From: Methanosarcina sp.
GTDB taxonomy: Archaea; Halobacteriota; Methanosarcinia; Methanosarcinales; Methanosarcinaceae
Direction of reading: 5' to 3'
DNA length: 64,000 bases
Assembly: GCF_028693135.1 (NCBI RefSeq)
Contig: NZ_JAQUVZ010000012.1
Coordinates: 41,794 to 105,793, forward strand
This document shows positions 18,939-27,892 of the stretch, piece by piece (positions within the stretch are counted from its first letter, which is position 1; each line of letters begins with the position of its first letter). Both the position numbers and the translations under genes were made by a program. Below the pieces are notes generated by a model. It saw only the letters and a program-made list of their open reading frames with translations. It made no database searches and was not told the DNA's origin.

Positions 18939-19432
18939 ATTGTCCCTCTCCTAACCGTCCTTATGCAGTCGTCCTTCCTTACCCACTTTATAATTCTTTC
19001 GCCATTTTTTGCGAATTTCAGATAAATCACTTTTCTGAAAAAATCCGCATGTAGAGCTGATCTACATAAAAAAATAGCCTCTCTCAAAAATGGGATCGAA
19101 ATTCAGGTTATGGAAGCAATTTCGAACTATTACCCATATTATTATTACATTTCTTGTTTGATAAATTTTATGAAAAAATTCTCTTCGGGGTTAACAATAA
19201 AATGGACACAATCACTAAAATATTTTTAACTGCGGCAAATGTTGTTTATATACTAGTTATAAATATAAATTATGTGGTTAACTGGAGTACTGTAAATGTA
19301 TAATCGAGTAAACATTTACTCGCCTGATAAATCTCCTGGCCTGTACAAACGACCAGGTAAACACAGGATCGAAATAGCACAAACAATGAGGTAGACCTAC
19401 CCCCAAACATATGCATAACACAGCATTCAGGC
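18939..19432. other. Spacer with orphan promoter-like and palindromic signals
   Basis: TTTATATACTAGTTATAAATATA near 19246-19268 is a strong TATA-like stretch. Downstream, CGAGTAAA and TTTACTCG (19305-19322) form a perfect 8-bp inverted repeat around CA. No protein frame follows on the plus strand, so a small RNA or an operator for the inhibitor gene on the minus strand is possible. Confidence 0.35.
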
Positions 19433-20530
19433 TTAATAATCAAAAAGGCTTTTTTGACCCTTTTTTTTCTGGAGCCCTCCTACCCTTACCCCCACACGCC
19501 GGAGTTCAGTTCTGTTTTCCGAAAGGAATTCGCTCAGGATTTCCCTGGTTGCTTCAAGAAGGGCTTCCTTTGAAGAAACTGTATGGTTGAGTGTGCGACT
19601 CCTGGTATACATCCTGAAATTTGAGTTTATGGCCGTAAAGGTTACAACCCTGAAGGAGAGTTCCCTTAAATTCAGTTTTTCAATAACGTCTCCTGCAAGC
19701 ATTTCCAGCAGCGGAAAGATAAGTTCCTGATCCAGAGTATCCTCAGGCAGTGTTGCAATCCTCCCGATCTGTTCTGAGCCTTCCCTTTCCTTAAGGGGGG
19801 AGTCATCAATTCCTGCCGCCGCTTGTTTAAGCCACGTACCCCGGGCTTTTCCAAAGGTGGAAATAAGTTTGATAACATCATATTCTGCAAGGTCCTTTAC
19901 CGTAACTATGCCCATTTCCTGCAATTTTTTTGCAGTTACATCCCCGATCCCCCAGAGTTTGGACACCTTCAACGGCCAGAGAAAACCTTCCAGATTCTGC
20001 GAACTCACGATCGTAATCCCATCAGGTTTTTTTGCGGAGGAAGCCATCTTGGCAATTAGCTTATTTGGCCCTATTCCTATAGAGCAGGTCAGTTTCTCCT
20101 TTTCTTTTATTTCTTCCTTTATCTGCATCCCGAGCTCAAAAGCAAGGTTAAAGTCTCCCTCTGTCCTGTCGGTAATTTCAAGGAAAGCCTCATCAATACT
20201 TGTCTGTTCAAAGGAATCTCCGTTTTCTCCGGGATCTGCATAGTTGCGGAGAATTTCCATGATTCTGTCTGAAACCGAAGTGTAAAACTCCTTCCTGACA
20301 GGCAAGAAAATAGCTTCCGGATTGAGTTTTTTAGCCCTTGAACAGGGCATTCCCGACCGAATCCCAAACTCCCGCGCAATGTAATTACATGTGCTTACAG
20401 ATCCGCTGAGTTCGCTTCTCCCGGAGAGCATGCAGACTACAACTGCTTTTCCGCGGAGTTCCGGCTTTTCCCGCTCCTCAATGGCTGCATAAAAATAGTC
20501 CATGTCTATGTGAAGAATAACCCGCTGCAT
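19433..20530 (-). CDS. dinB: DNA polymerase IV (Y-family translesion polymerase)
   Basis: A translesion polymerase that copies damaged templates. The 365-residue protein starts MQRVILHIDMDYFYAAIE, where the Asp is the first metal ligand. SIDEAFLEITD gives the second acidic pair, and CSIGIGPNKLIAKMASSAKKPDG is the fingers/palm signature. The C-terminus QKKKGQKSLFDY resembles a PCNA-interacting peptide (QxxLFDY). ATG 20530 is preferred to GTG 20533. Confidence 0.96.
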   Translation of the reverse strand: MQRVILHIDMDYFYAAIEEREKPELRGKAVVVCMLSGRSELSGSVSTCNYIAREFGIRSGMPCSRAKKLNPEAIFLPVRKEFYTSVSDRIMEILRNYADPGENGDSFEQTSIDEAFLEITDRTEGDFNLAFELGMQIKEEIKEKEKLTCSIGIGPNKLIAKMASSAKKPDGITIVSSQNLEGFLWPLKVSKLWGIGDVTAKKLQEMGIVTVKDLAEYDVIKLISTFGKARGTWLKQAAAGIDDSPLKEREGSEQIGRIATLPEDTLDQELIFPLLEMLAGDVIEKLNLRELSFRVVTFTAINSNFRMYTRSRTLNHTVSSKEALLEATREILSEFLSENRTELRRVGVRVGGLQKKKGQKSLFDY

Positions 20531-20620
20531 CACAGTAAAAGATGCGGGGAAGATTTGTATAATTATCTCTCAAGCTTATTTGCCTTTCAGGTTTAATAAA
20601 GCCGAAAAGGAATGTACAGG

Positions 20621-20680
20621 AAATGAAATGAAATGAAAGTAAATGAAATGAAATGAAATGAAAGTAAATGAAATGAAAGG
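20621..20680. repeat. AAATG pentanucleotide tandem repeat
   Basis: Twelve pentamers in a row: three AAATG, AAAGT, four AAATG, AAAGT, two AAATG, AAAGG. It lies in the divergent region between dinB and cbiO, so copy number could alter spacing of promoter elements. Confidence 0.9.
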
Positions 20681-20865
20681 CATAAATATCAACAAATATC
20701 TTAATCCACTAACCCTGAAAGAGAATTAAGCAATGAACATAAACTTTAAACCGGAAAGTACAAACCATAACACATAAAAAAGATAACTTCATTAGCTGTG
20801 ACACTATTTTTAAAAAAGGTATATTATAAGGTCATTAGTTGTCTCCTTACAGGACGTTTTCAAGT

Positions 20866-21849
20866 ATGAGTATATCGAATCCCCCACACAACTCCGATGA
20901 AGCAAAAAATATCCCTGAAGAAATGGCAGGCAGGAGGAATCTTAAAACAGAGGCAAGTCCTGAAAAAGCAGACAAAGCCTCTGAAATAAGCGGTACTCCT
21001 ATCCTTGAAGTAAGAGATCTCTGTCACAGATACCCACACCTTGAGTCAAATGCCCTGGATAAAATTAACCTGAAAATATTCAAAGGGGAAAGGGTTGCAG
21101 TGCTTGGGGCTAACGGAGCAGGAAAATCAACTCTTTTTAAACACCTTAACGGGATCCTGCGTCCTCTTTCCGGAGAAGTCCTGGTAAAGGGAGAAAAGGT
21201 TACCAAAAAGAATGTCCGGATGTGCAGAGAGGCAGTTGGGATAGTTTTTCAGGACCCTGATGACCAGGTGCTTGCCCCAAGCGTTGAAGAAGATATAGCT
21301 TTTGGGCCGATTAATATGGGCCTCTCCAGAGAAGAGGTAGAAAACAGGGTTAAGGAAGCCCTGGAAATGGTGGGACTTACAGGTTTTGAAGAGAGAGCTC
21401 CGCATCATCTGAGCGGTGGGCAGAAGAAACTTGTGGCAATTGCAGGCATTCTTGCCATGCGCCCTGAAGTTATAGTGCTTGACGAACCCACAGCAGGGCT
21501 TGATCCTTTGAGTTCAGCCCGCATCCTGGAACTTATCCTGAAAATGAACCGGGAACTCGGGATCACCATGCTTCTTTCCACACACGATGTGGATGTTGTC
21601 CCTTATTTTGCAGAAAGGGTTTTTGTCCTCCATCACGGGAGACTTGAGGCTGACGGAAGTCCGGGAGATATATTCAATGACCCCGAGCTTCTCAGAAAAG
21701 CCCACTTAAGGCTCCCGAGGGTTGCAGAGGTCTTCGAAATGCTGCAGCAGGAAGGCGTTAATGTCAGCATACAGATAACAGCCGAAACTGCAAGGGATGA
21801 GATCCTTCGGGTCATAGGCTCGGGACAGAAAACCGCCGGGATTGAGTAA
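20866..21849 (+). CDS. cbiO: Energy-coupling factor ATPase for cobalt/nickel uptake
   Basis: The ATPase that powers an ECF-type Co/Ni transporter; 328 residues from ATG 20866. A TTG at 20839 would add nine residues and is less likely. The ABC domain shows Walker A GANGAGKST, the Q-loop in GIVFQDPDDQVLAPSVEEDI (the ECF type), the signature HLSGGQKKL, Walker B VIVLDEPTAGLDP and the switch His in STHDVD. The first ~45 residues are a poorly conserved polar extension. It is followed after 36 bases by cbiQ. The S-component genes cbiM and PDGLE lie 7 kb downstream rather than in the same operon. Confidence 0.93.
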   Translation: MSISNPPHNSDEAKNIPEEMAGRRNLKTEASPEKADKASEISGTPILEVRDLCHRYPHLESNALDKINLKIFKGERVAVLGANGAGKSTLFKHLNGILRPLSGEVLVKGEKVTKKNVRMCREAVGIVFQDPDDQVLAPSVEEDIAFGPINMGLSREEVENRVKEALEMVGLTGFEERAPHHLSGGQKKLVAIAGILAMRPEVIVLDEPTAGLDPLSSARILELILKMNRELGITMLLSTHDVDVVPYFAERVFVLHHGRLEADGSPGDIFNDPELLRKAHLRLPRVAEVFEMLQQEGVNVSIQITAETARDEILRVIGSGQKTAGIE

Positions 21850-21885
21850 AAGCCTAAAAAAAGGCTCCTTACGGGGGAATGTATA

Positions 21886-22692
21886 ATGGTAACTCTCACT
21901 GATATTGAACGCGAATCCTATAAAAACAGCCCGATACACAGGCTTGACCCCGGGGTAAAATTGCTTTTTGCGCTTGTGATAATCATTTACGTAGTTAGCC
22001 TACCCAGGATTCACGATAAAAATATGGTTCGCCTTCTTGCCATAGAAGTTTATTTGCTGGTTCTTGTACTTGTTGCAGGGCTGGATTTAAGGTACTTTTT
22101 CCTCCGTATTCTCGCAATTTTACCTTTCGGGCTCGGAATTGCCCTTATTCAGCCTTTTCTGCGGCCTTCCTTCGTAGAAAATTATACGCTTTATCCTCTT
22201 GACCTGCCTTTAGGGCTAAGCATAACCTATGAGGGGCTTGCCTTTGGGAGTTCACTGCTTGTGAAATTTCTTGTCTGCATAACATCCATCGTCCTGCTAT
22301 CTTCCACTACGCGGTTGAGAGATATGGTTGCAGCAGCCGACAGGATAGGTATCCCGAAGGAATTTACGTTGCTCCTGAGCATGATGGTGCGCTACCTCTT
22401 CCTTTTCTGGGCCGTCCTCAAAAGGATAAGGGTTGCACAGCAGACCAGGCTCTTTGATATCTGGAACAAAGATGTGCCGAGAAAATGGGCCATCGAGCAG
22501 GTCGGAAACAGCATGAGCTCAATCTTCATACGCTCCTATGAGCAGGGAGAAAGGACCTATATCAGCATGCTTTGCAGGGGCTACGGAAGCGGGTACGAAA
22601 AATCGTATTACAGGACAAAAATCAGAACTCAGGATATCTTTTTTCTGCTTCTGGGTGCAGTCTGTATATTATACGTCCATCTTTATGTCTGA
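21886..22692 (+). CDS. cbiQ: ECF transporter transmembrane component
   Basis: The 268-residue T-component couples ATPase cycles to the substrate-binding CbiM. It has about five membrane segments (LLFALVIIIYVVSL, VRLLAIEVYLLVLVLVAGL, FLRILAILPFGLGIALI, LVKFLVCITSIVLLSS, FFLLLGAVCILYVHL). The coupling motif region (AQQTRLFDIW followed by SMSSIFIRSYEQGERTYISM) is typical. The opening, ERESYKNSPIHRLDPGVKLL, is the CbiQ N-terminus. A small inverted repeat AGCCT..AGGCT separates it from cbiO. Confidence 0.93.
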   Translation: MVTLTDIERESYKNSPIHRLDPGVKLLFALVIIIYVVSLPRIHDKNMVRLLAIEVYLLVLVLVAGLDLRYFFLRILAILPFGLGIALIQPFLRPSFVENYTLYPLDLPLGLSITYEGLAFGSSLLVKFLVCITSIVLLSSTTRLRDMVAAADRIGIPKEFTLLLSMMVRYLFLFWAVLKRIRVAQQTRLFDIWNKDVPRKWAIEQVGNSMSSIFIRSYEQGERTYISMLCRGYGSGYEKSYYRTKIRTQDIFFLLLGAVCILYVHLYV

Positions 22693-22735
22693 ATTATCTA
22701 CTGCCGGAAATCCATGAGACTGAAAATATATTTAT

Positions 22736-22850
22736 AGGGCTTACGCGGTTGAACTGGAAATCAATAGCATTAAACCTTCAACTGTGCAAAATATGAATTT
22801 CGCTTCAACGTTTGTTGCACTTGATTTTATCTCTCAAGTGCGTAAGTCCT
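22736..22850. mobile_element. 115-bp MITE with ACTTACGC-type ends and 8-bp target duplication
   Basis: The left end AGGGCTTACGCGGTTGA (22736 on) is an imperfect inverted copy of the right end, which reads AGGACTTACGCACTTGA on the minus strand from 22850. ATATTTAT directly flanks both sides (22728-22735 and 22851-22858). It is non-coding and inserted 43 bases after cbiQ. Confidence 0.75.
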
Positions 22851-22889
22851 ATATTTATTAAAACCCACTGCCCACAGATCTCCAGAGAT

Positions 22890-23153
22890 TTTTGCTTTTT
22901 TATCAGAAATACAACCGTATTATTAACTGGAGGTTCCGGCAGAACCCTGAGATATTTTTCTAATCTAGAAGGCATCTCGAAGAGGGAACCACCGTCCAGG
23001 ACTCTACTGAGGCCTTTCGTAGAGGCGGTAGGAGACTCTACTTCCTTTGGGCAGAACTTTTGCAAGAGGATCAAAGTAAAAGAGCAATTTCCTCAGGGAA
23101 AGGGGGACCCTTTTTCCATCCTGCTCAATTCTGACTCCAAAAAGGCCGTATTC
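22890..23153 (-). pseudogene. Decayed nicotianamine synthase-like gene (third copy)
   Basis: On the minus strand the translation matches the C-terminal part of the intact gene at 25909-26730: EYGLFGVRIEQDGKR, then after an internal deletion KVLPKGSRVSYRLYE, and in another frame GLSRVLDGGSLFEMPS and EPPVNNTVVFL. Small deletions shift the frame between blocks. The 3' flank up to TCAGAAATACAACCGTATTA also matches the intact copy. Clearly non-functional. Confidence 0.85.
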
Positions 23154-23359
23154 AGTATTGACCCTTGCAGTTAAGGAATGATAAAATATAACTTCTAATT
23201 TTCAGTTTGGGAATCGATATCTAATTCCATGTCCTCCAACAATTATTCTTGGCAACAAAACCCATTGATATTATATTTGAATCATTCCTAAGCCATCAAT
23301 CAACGATTGTTTAGAATTTCGGGGTTTTGATGATACTGGTACCTTTTTATCCAGGTTTA

Positions 23360-25510
23360 TTATCTTTCCGCTACCCAGAATGTAATTCTGAATTCCGTCC
23401 CCCTTACTCTCTTAAGCTCGATTTCTCCATCGACCTGGTCAACAAGGATGCTTACCAGCTGCAGTCCGAGTGATTCAACACGTCCCAATTCTATGTTTTC
23501 AGGAATTCCTTTCCCGTTATCTGAAATTGTCAGGCTGAAAAATGATTTGCTTATTTCGTGATCAAGTTCTTCCCTGCAAAGCCGGATTCGAATATCTCTC
23601 TCTTTTTCAGTAAAGGCATGTTTGAGAGAATTCGAAACGAGTTCGTTAACAATTATTCCTAACGGGACAGCGGTATCCATATTGAAGAAGGCATTTTCTT
23701 CCAGATCCATGTATAGGTGAACATTTTTACTACGAAGGCTGTAGGTCTGGAGAAGATTTCCAGCTAACTTTTGAAGGTATTCTGAAAAGTCCAGGGTATC
23801 AGTTCCTTCTCCTTTATAGAGTTCTTCGTGTATGAGGGACATTGAAATTACCCGGTTCTGACTTTCCCTGAATGCTTCGAGAATTTCCGGCGTAGTAACT
23901 GCCTCTCTATGAATGAACTTTTCAGCCTGAAGGTCAAGAAGAGAAGAGATTACCTGTAAGTTGTTTTTTATTCTGTGGTGGATTTCTTTTTTCCTGGCGT
24001 CCTCAATTTTTACCAGGGTTTCTTTTGCCTTTATTCTCTCGGTAACGTCGGTTATTGTGCTCTGATGATTATCAGATCTCCCATTCTTGCCTGGAATTTT
24101 CTGATATACTTCATGCACCCATTTTATTTTTCCGTCCTTGCATCTTATTCTGTAGCTAAGTTTTCCATAATATGGAGAACAAGCGTTTTTGATCTCTCTT
24201 TCTTTTTTGAGGAATAAAGGCAGGTCTTCCTTCTCAACAATTTTTTTCCACCGCTTTTTGGACATTAATTCTTCTTCACTGTACCCGGTGATCTCTTCTA
24301 CGTTCCCTTTTACAAACTCCAGGTTGAAATCCTTGTCTTGCTGAAAAGCAATTCCTGTAAAGTTCTGTATGAAAGAACGGTACCTTTCCTCGCTTAATAT
24401 AAGCGAGTCTTCAATTTTAGTACGCTCCGTAATGTCTTGGAGTGTTCCCCTCATTCTAATAGGAGTATTTTTCTCATCAAAAATAACTTCTCCATGTGAA
24501 TGGACTATGCGCTCTTCTCCATCAGCTGAGATAATCCGATGATCATTGTCATAGGGCTGTTCTCCCTTCAAAGCTTTTTTAATGGCATTATCTACAAAAT
24601 CTCGATCGTTGGGATGTATATAATTAAAAAATGCATTGTAAGTTGCTCTGAATTCTTGAGGATTAAGTCCAAAGATAAGATAAATTTCATCAGACCAGTA
24701 GAGTTCACCGGTTACAATATCCCATTTCCAGCTTCCAATATGAGCCATTTTTTGAGCTTCAGAAAGATCTATTTCACTCTCTTTCAGTTGTTTGTAAGCC
24801 TTTTCAAGCTGCAGTGTTCTTTCTTTGACTAATTCTTCTAAATGATCGTATGATTCTCCCGATTCAACTTCTGTATCCTGTACAGCGCAAATAGCTGATT
24901 TTTCTACTTTCTTGCGCCCGGGATTTTCTATCTGCTCCCATATACCCTCTCTTTTAATCAAAGAGAATCGATGATTTACTACAATGTCAATGATCTCGAT
25001 TGCACTGCACCTGTCGAGAAAATAAGTGCATAGAGCCATTATCTGGCAATTCTCTATGACGTTATCCATTTTTTCTTCAAGCTTAACAAAACCATTCCAG
25101 TTTTCATTTTCCAGCCAGGGAATATTCACGGTCAACCTCAAACCGTCATAACCATTGGCAAGAGCTTCATTAAGTTTTTCGACCCATCCGTTTAATAGTC
25201 TCTCCAGATCAAAAATATCCTCCTCGAGAAGCCAATGCGCATAGGGAATGATTTCAATCTGACCTTTCTCCAAATAAACATCAATACCCGGGACAGAATT
25301 CCTCAAAGCTTCTTTTGCCTCTTCTACGTATGGAGGTTGTGACGTGATCCATAGACAAAATTCGTTATCTTCCAACCCTGCTTTAAAATAGGGAACAAGC
25401 ATATCCATCAAATCTTGTTTGGTTTGGTAGAACTGGCACAGGTGGGTTCCCCAGTGAATGTCTCCAATAATATAGATACCAGAACTCCTAGTGTTCGTTC
25501 CCATCCACAT
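23360..25510 (-). CDS. MEDS-PAS-PAS sensor histidine kinase
   Basis: A soluble 716-residue sensor kinase with no membrane segment. Residues 10-190 are a MEDS domain (GTHLCQFYQTKQDLMDMLVPYF), found in methanogen and methylotroph sensors. A short coiled coil, then PAS 1 (about 245-370, ending GTLQDITERTKIE) and PAS 2 (about 375-495, ending ITDVTERIKAKETL) follow. The HisKA_2 dimerisation box is KEIHHRIKNNLQVISSLLDL, with the phospho-His in it, and the HATPase_c domain shows NELVSNSLKHAF and DNGKGIPENI. No response regulator is adjacent. Being embedded in the NAS/cobalt block suggests a sensory role there, unproven. One ACTTACGC-type repeat end sits just upstream. Confidence 0.93.
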   Translation of the reverse strand: MWMGTNTRSSGIYIIGDIHWGTHLCQFYQTKQDLMDMLVPYFKAGLEDNEFCLWITSQPPYVEEAKEALRNSVPGIDVYLEKGQIEIIPYAHWLLEEDIFDLERLLNGWVEKLNEALANGYDGLRLTVNIPWLENENWNGFVKLEEKMDNVIENCQIMALCTYFLDRCSAIEIIDIVVNHRFSLIKREGIWEQIENPGRKKVEKSAICAVQDTEVESGESYDHLEELVKERTLQLEKAYKQLKESEIDLSEAQKMAHIGSWKWDIVTGELYWSDEIYLIFGLNPQEFRATYNAFFNYIHPNDRDFVDNAIKKALKGEQPYDNDHRIISADGEERIVHSHGEVIFDEKNTPIRMRGTLQDITERTKIEDSLILSEERYRSFIQNFTGIAFQQDKDFNLEFVKGNVEEITGYSEEELMSKKRWKKIVEKEDLPLFLKKEREIKNACSPYYGKLSYRIRCKDGKIKWVHEVYQKIPGKNGRSDNHQSTITDVTERIKAKETLVKIEDARKKEIHHRIKNNLQVISSLLDLQAEKFIHREAVTTPEILEAFRESQNRVISMSLIHEELYKGEGTDTLDFSEYLQKLAGNLLQTYSLRSKNVHLYMDLEENAFFNMDTAVPLGIIVNELVSNSLKHAFTEKERDIRIRLCREELDHEISKSFFSLTISDNGKGIPENIELGRVESLGLQLVSILVDQVDGEIELKRVRGTEFRITFWVAER

Positions 25511-25521
25511 CTCTCCAACTT

Positions 25522-25533
25522 AGGACTTACGCA
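25522..25533 (+). repeat. Solitary ACTTACGC-type element end
   Basis: AGGACTTACGCA matches the outer end of the MITE at 22736-22850. No inverted partner was found in the following kilobase. It lies 12 bases upstream of the histidine kinase start and may be what is left of an element or a recombination scar. Confidence 0.4.
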
Positions 25534-25908
25534 GTGACATGTTTAGAGACATAACTCAGCCATTATTGTAATTTATTAATATATTTTTAAAATAATTTAA
25601 GTTTTAAAGGACTCAACTGAGTATGCCATAAAGTATCAAAATTTATTAAAAAATAAAAATTACTTATACTTATACGTATAATCAATAACACCATATAAAT
25701 GTTATTGACATCTATTTTGAAAGATGTTTTTTTAAGATATTTCATATTTTCGGTGCAAAGTAAGACTTCCACCCAAGAAAGAAAACCAAGAAAGGATTAC
25801 ATTTTCAGTTAGAATCCGGATCTATCACACAAAAAAATCAATACATCCTTCCGCATCCTTCGCCTCATTTATAACCTCAGATTGAACCTTTATGGCTCTG
25901 AAGCCTTT
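25534..25908. other. AT-rich spacer between histidine kinase and NAS gene
   Basis: About 375 bases, strongly AT-rich, with no supported gene (a 61-codon minus frame at 25587-25772 was not accepted). Probably contains the kinase promoter on the minus strand. Confidence 0.35.
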
Positions 25909-26730
25909 TTATCTTCGGTTCAGAAATACAACCGTATTATTAACTGGAGGTTCCGGCTGAACCCTTAGATATTCTGCAAATCCTGAAGGCAGCTCGAAAA
26001 GGGAACTTCCGTCCAGAACTCTCCTGAGACCCTTTTCGTAGAGGCGGTAGGAGACCTTACTTCCTTCAGGAAGAATTTTTGCCAGGTGTTCAAACACCTC
26101 CTTTTTGGGTTCAGCCTGAGCGGCGACCATATAAAGGTCACATCTCATTTCAAGTGGCAGGCTGAAGTGGTTTCCTTTTATTATTTTGATGCTTTCGGAA
26201 AGCCCGAGGCAGGCAATTACTTTCCTGGATAGACTTGCCCTTTTTCTATCCTGCTCTATTCCAATTCCAAAAAGGCCATATTCGCGGCAGAGCACTATCA
26301 GACTCAGAGGGAGAGGGCCACTGCCAAGAAAAAGAACACAATCTCCGGGTTCCAGACCCGAACCTGTATATTCGGTACTTGCAAGCTGCAGGTAGTTCGG
26401 ATAAAATGTAAAATTCCGGAGAGTTTCCCATGGGTCCGAGCTTTCAAGAAGGCTTTTTGCCTTTTCGTTTTCAAGTTTCAGATTGTATAAAAACCGAAAC
26501 CGAGAAATCGAATCTATCAGAGCATCAAAATCCGGGCTTTTAAGGATAACATCAATAGACTTTTCATCTACTTCTAGGGCTGCGAGTTCGTCCAGCCTTT
26601 TAAATATGGCATGCAGTTCGTCCGAGGAACTTCCCTGAATCTCCTCCTCACTGGGATCTTTTACCACATCAGAAATCTGCCGAAGCTCGGCAACTAAGGA
26701 AGCAGTCTCGATTTTCGGAATATTATTCAC
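25909..26730 (-). CDS. Nicotianamine synthase-like protein (intact copy)
   Basis: A 273-residue archaeal NAS-family enzyme. The family joins aminobutyryl groups from S-adenosylmethionine into nicotianamine-like metal chelators. Features seen: a helical N-terminal domain with FKRLDELAALEVDEKSID (the Glu region known to be catalytic in the family), TFYPNYLQLASTEY (family FPYYxNYxxLxxxE), the Rossmann motif VLFLGSGPLPLSLIVL, GIGIEQDRKRASLSRK, and the C-terminal EPPVNNTVVFL. The GTG start at 26730 overlaps the stop of the upstream NAS copy by 8 bases, so the two are translationally coupled. Likely substrate and product are inferred; a chelator for Co or Ni fits the flanking CbiMOQ. Confidence 0.88.
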   Translation of the reverse strand: MNNIPKIETASLVAELRQISDVVKDPSEEEIQGSSSDELHAIFKRLDELAALEVDEKSIDVILKSPDFDALIDSISRFRFLYNLKLENEKAKSLLESSDPWETLRNFTFYPNYLQLASTEYTGSGLEPGDCVLFLGSGPLPLSLIVLCREYGLFGIGIEQDRKRASLSRKVIACLGLSESIKIIKGNHFSLPLEMRCDLYMVAAQAEPKKEVFEHLAKILPEGSKVSYRLYEKGLRRVLDGSSLFELPSGFAEYLRVQPEPPVNNTVVFLNRR

Positions 26731-27618
26731 ACTCCAGGAAGACCAGGGTGTTGTTTACCCCGCAGGAAGGATATATCTCATTTATTTTCCGAAAACCCCG
26801 GGTATGCTCTGGAAGTACAGACCAGTAGAACAGTTGCCTCATGCCCGTATAGTTGCGGTAGCACACAGAAATCGGTTTCCCAGTGTCTGATTTTCTCTTT
26901 ATTATAGTATGAAGATTCTGGAAGATGCGCGGCTTCGGTTCAGCGAGAGCGGCTACGAGCACAGAATCCCATTCGAGTTCTGAAAGTACATTCTCATCCC
27001 CTTCAATAATACTGATTTCTTTTTCAAGGCCAAAGTGCTTTACACAGCTTTTTGCCAGAGCCACTGCTTCGGGATCCTTATCTATACCGATGCAGCGAAT
27101 GCCGTATAATTTACTGAATAGCAGTAGAGTAATAGGAAGAGGACCACAGCCTATAAAAGCCATAACTTTAATCGGGGGGAATTCTGGAAATGGACATTGA
27201 TCAGATTTTCATATCTCGGATACAGGGGAAAAGATTCGAGCACTTTCCAGGGATTTTCATGGTCAAGGATTTTTCGTGCAAGCTGGCTCTCATGAAGGCT
27301 GAAATAACTGGTGTAGCTGGAATGGACTGCAGGAAGTAAGGCCCGGATCACCGGGTCCTGAAGGACAAACTCACACATGGTGCTGTCAACATCCAGATGC
27401 CCCAGCTCATCAAGCTCGGAAAATATCTCATAAAGCTCTTCCAGATTTGATTCTGCAATTGTACTTAAATCGCGGTCTTTAATATTGTCGTAAAAATGCA
27501 ATATGTGTGACCTTATGTCGTATAATTGTGGCTCATCTTCCTGGAATCTGGCTGAAAGAGGGCTGCCCTCAACGTTCAGTAAGCTGTTCATGAGATCATA
27601 TACCTCATTATTCCTCAT
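26723..27618 (-). pseudogene. Nicotianamine synthase-like paralog split by a frameshift
   Basis: Two frames together make one NAS protein of about 295 residues. 27151-27618 gives the N-terminal domain (FSELDELGHLDVDSTM, FPLYPRYENLINVHF). 26723-27163 gives the Rossmann part (AFIGCGPLPITLLLF, GIDKDPEAVALAK, GVNNTLVFLE). The frames should join at a run of six G on the plus strand (27174-27179); one base more or less would restore PPIKVMAFIGCGP in phase. This is either a recent inactivation, a phase-variable tract or a sequencing error. Both halves keep family motifs without other stops, so decay is recent at most. Start ATG at 27618. Confidence 0.82.
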
Positions 27619-27892
27619 TATTATATTTAAAAAATTATAAATTCATATATAATTTAGAGTTAGTTTTTTTGAATTATAATAAAAAGCTTTCGACAATTTT
27701 AGACAAGTAAGTATGTTAAAAAGTTTCGTTGCATTAAGTAAAAGAAACAAGATGAAATATGCAAAAGGCAAAGGTAAAAATCGTCAGAATCGTATGAACA
27801 TAAATAAAAGATGATTGTTAACGGAGAAGAAATAAAAATGTCAGGGCATTTTATGGAAAAATCCAGCTAAAAAAGGGTGGGGCAAAAAAAGC
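27619..27892. other. AT-rich spacer upstream of the NAS pair
   Basis: About 270 bases with no gene recognised; presumably holds the minus-strand promoter for the NAS pair. Confidence 0.3.

Noticed and set aside
22812..23174. 120-codon plus-strand frame after cbiQ
   Set aside because: It is antisense to the decayed NAS copy, whose minus-strand motifs explain the sequence.
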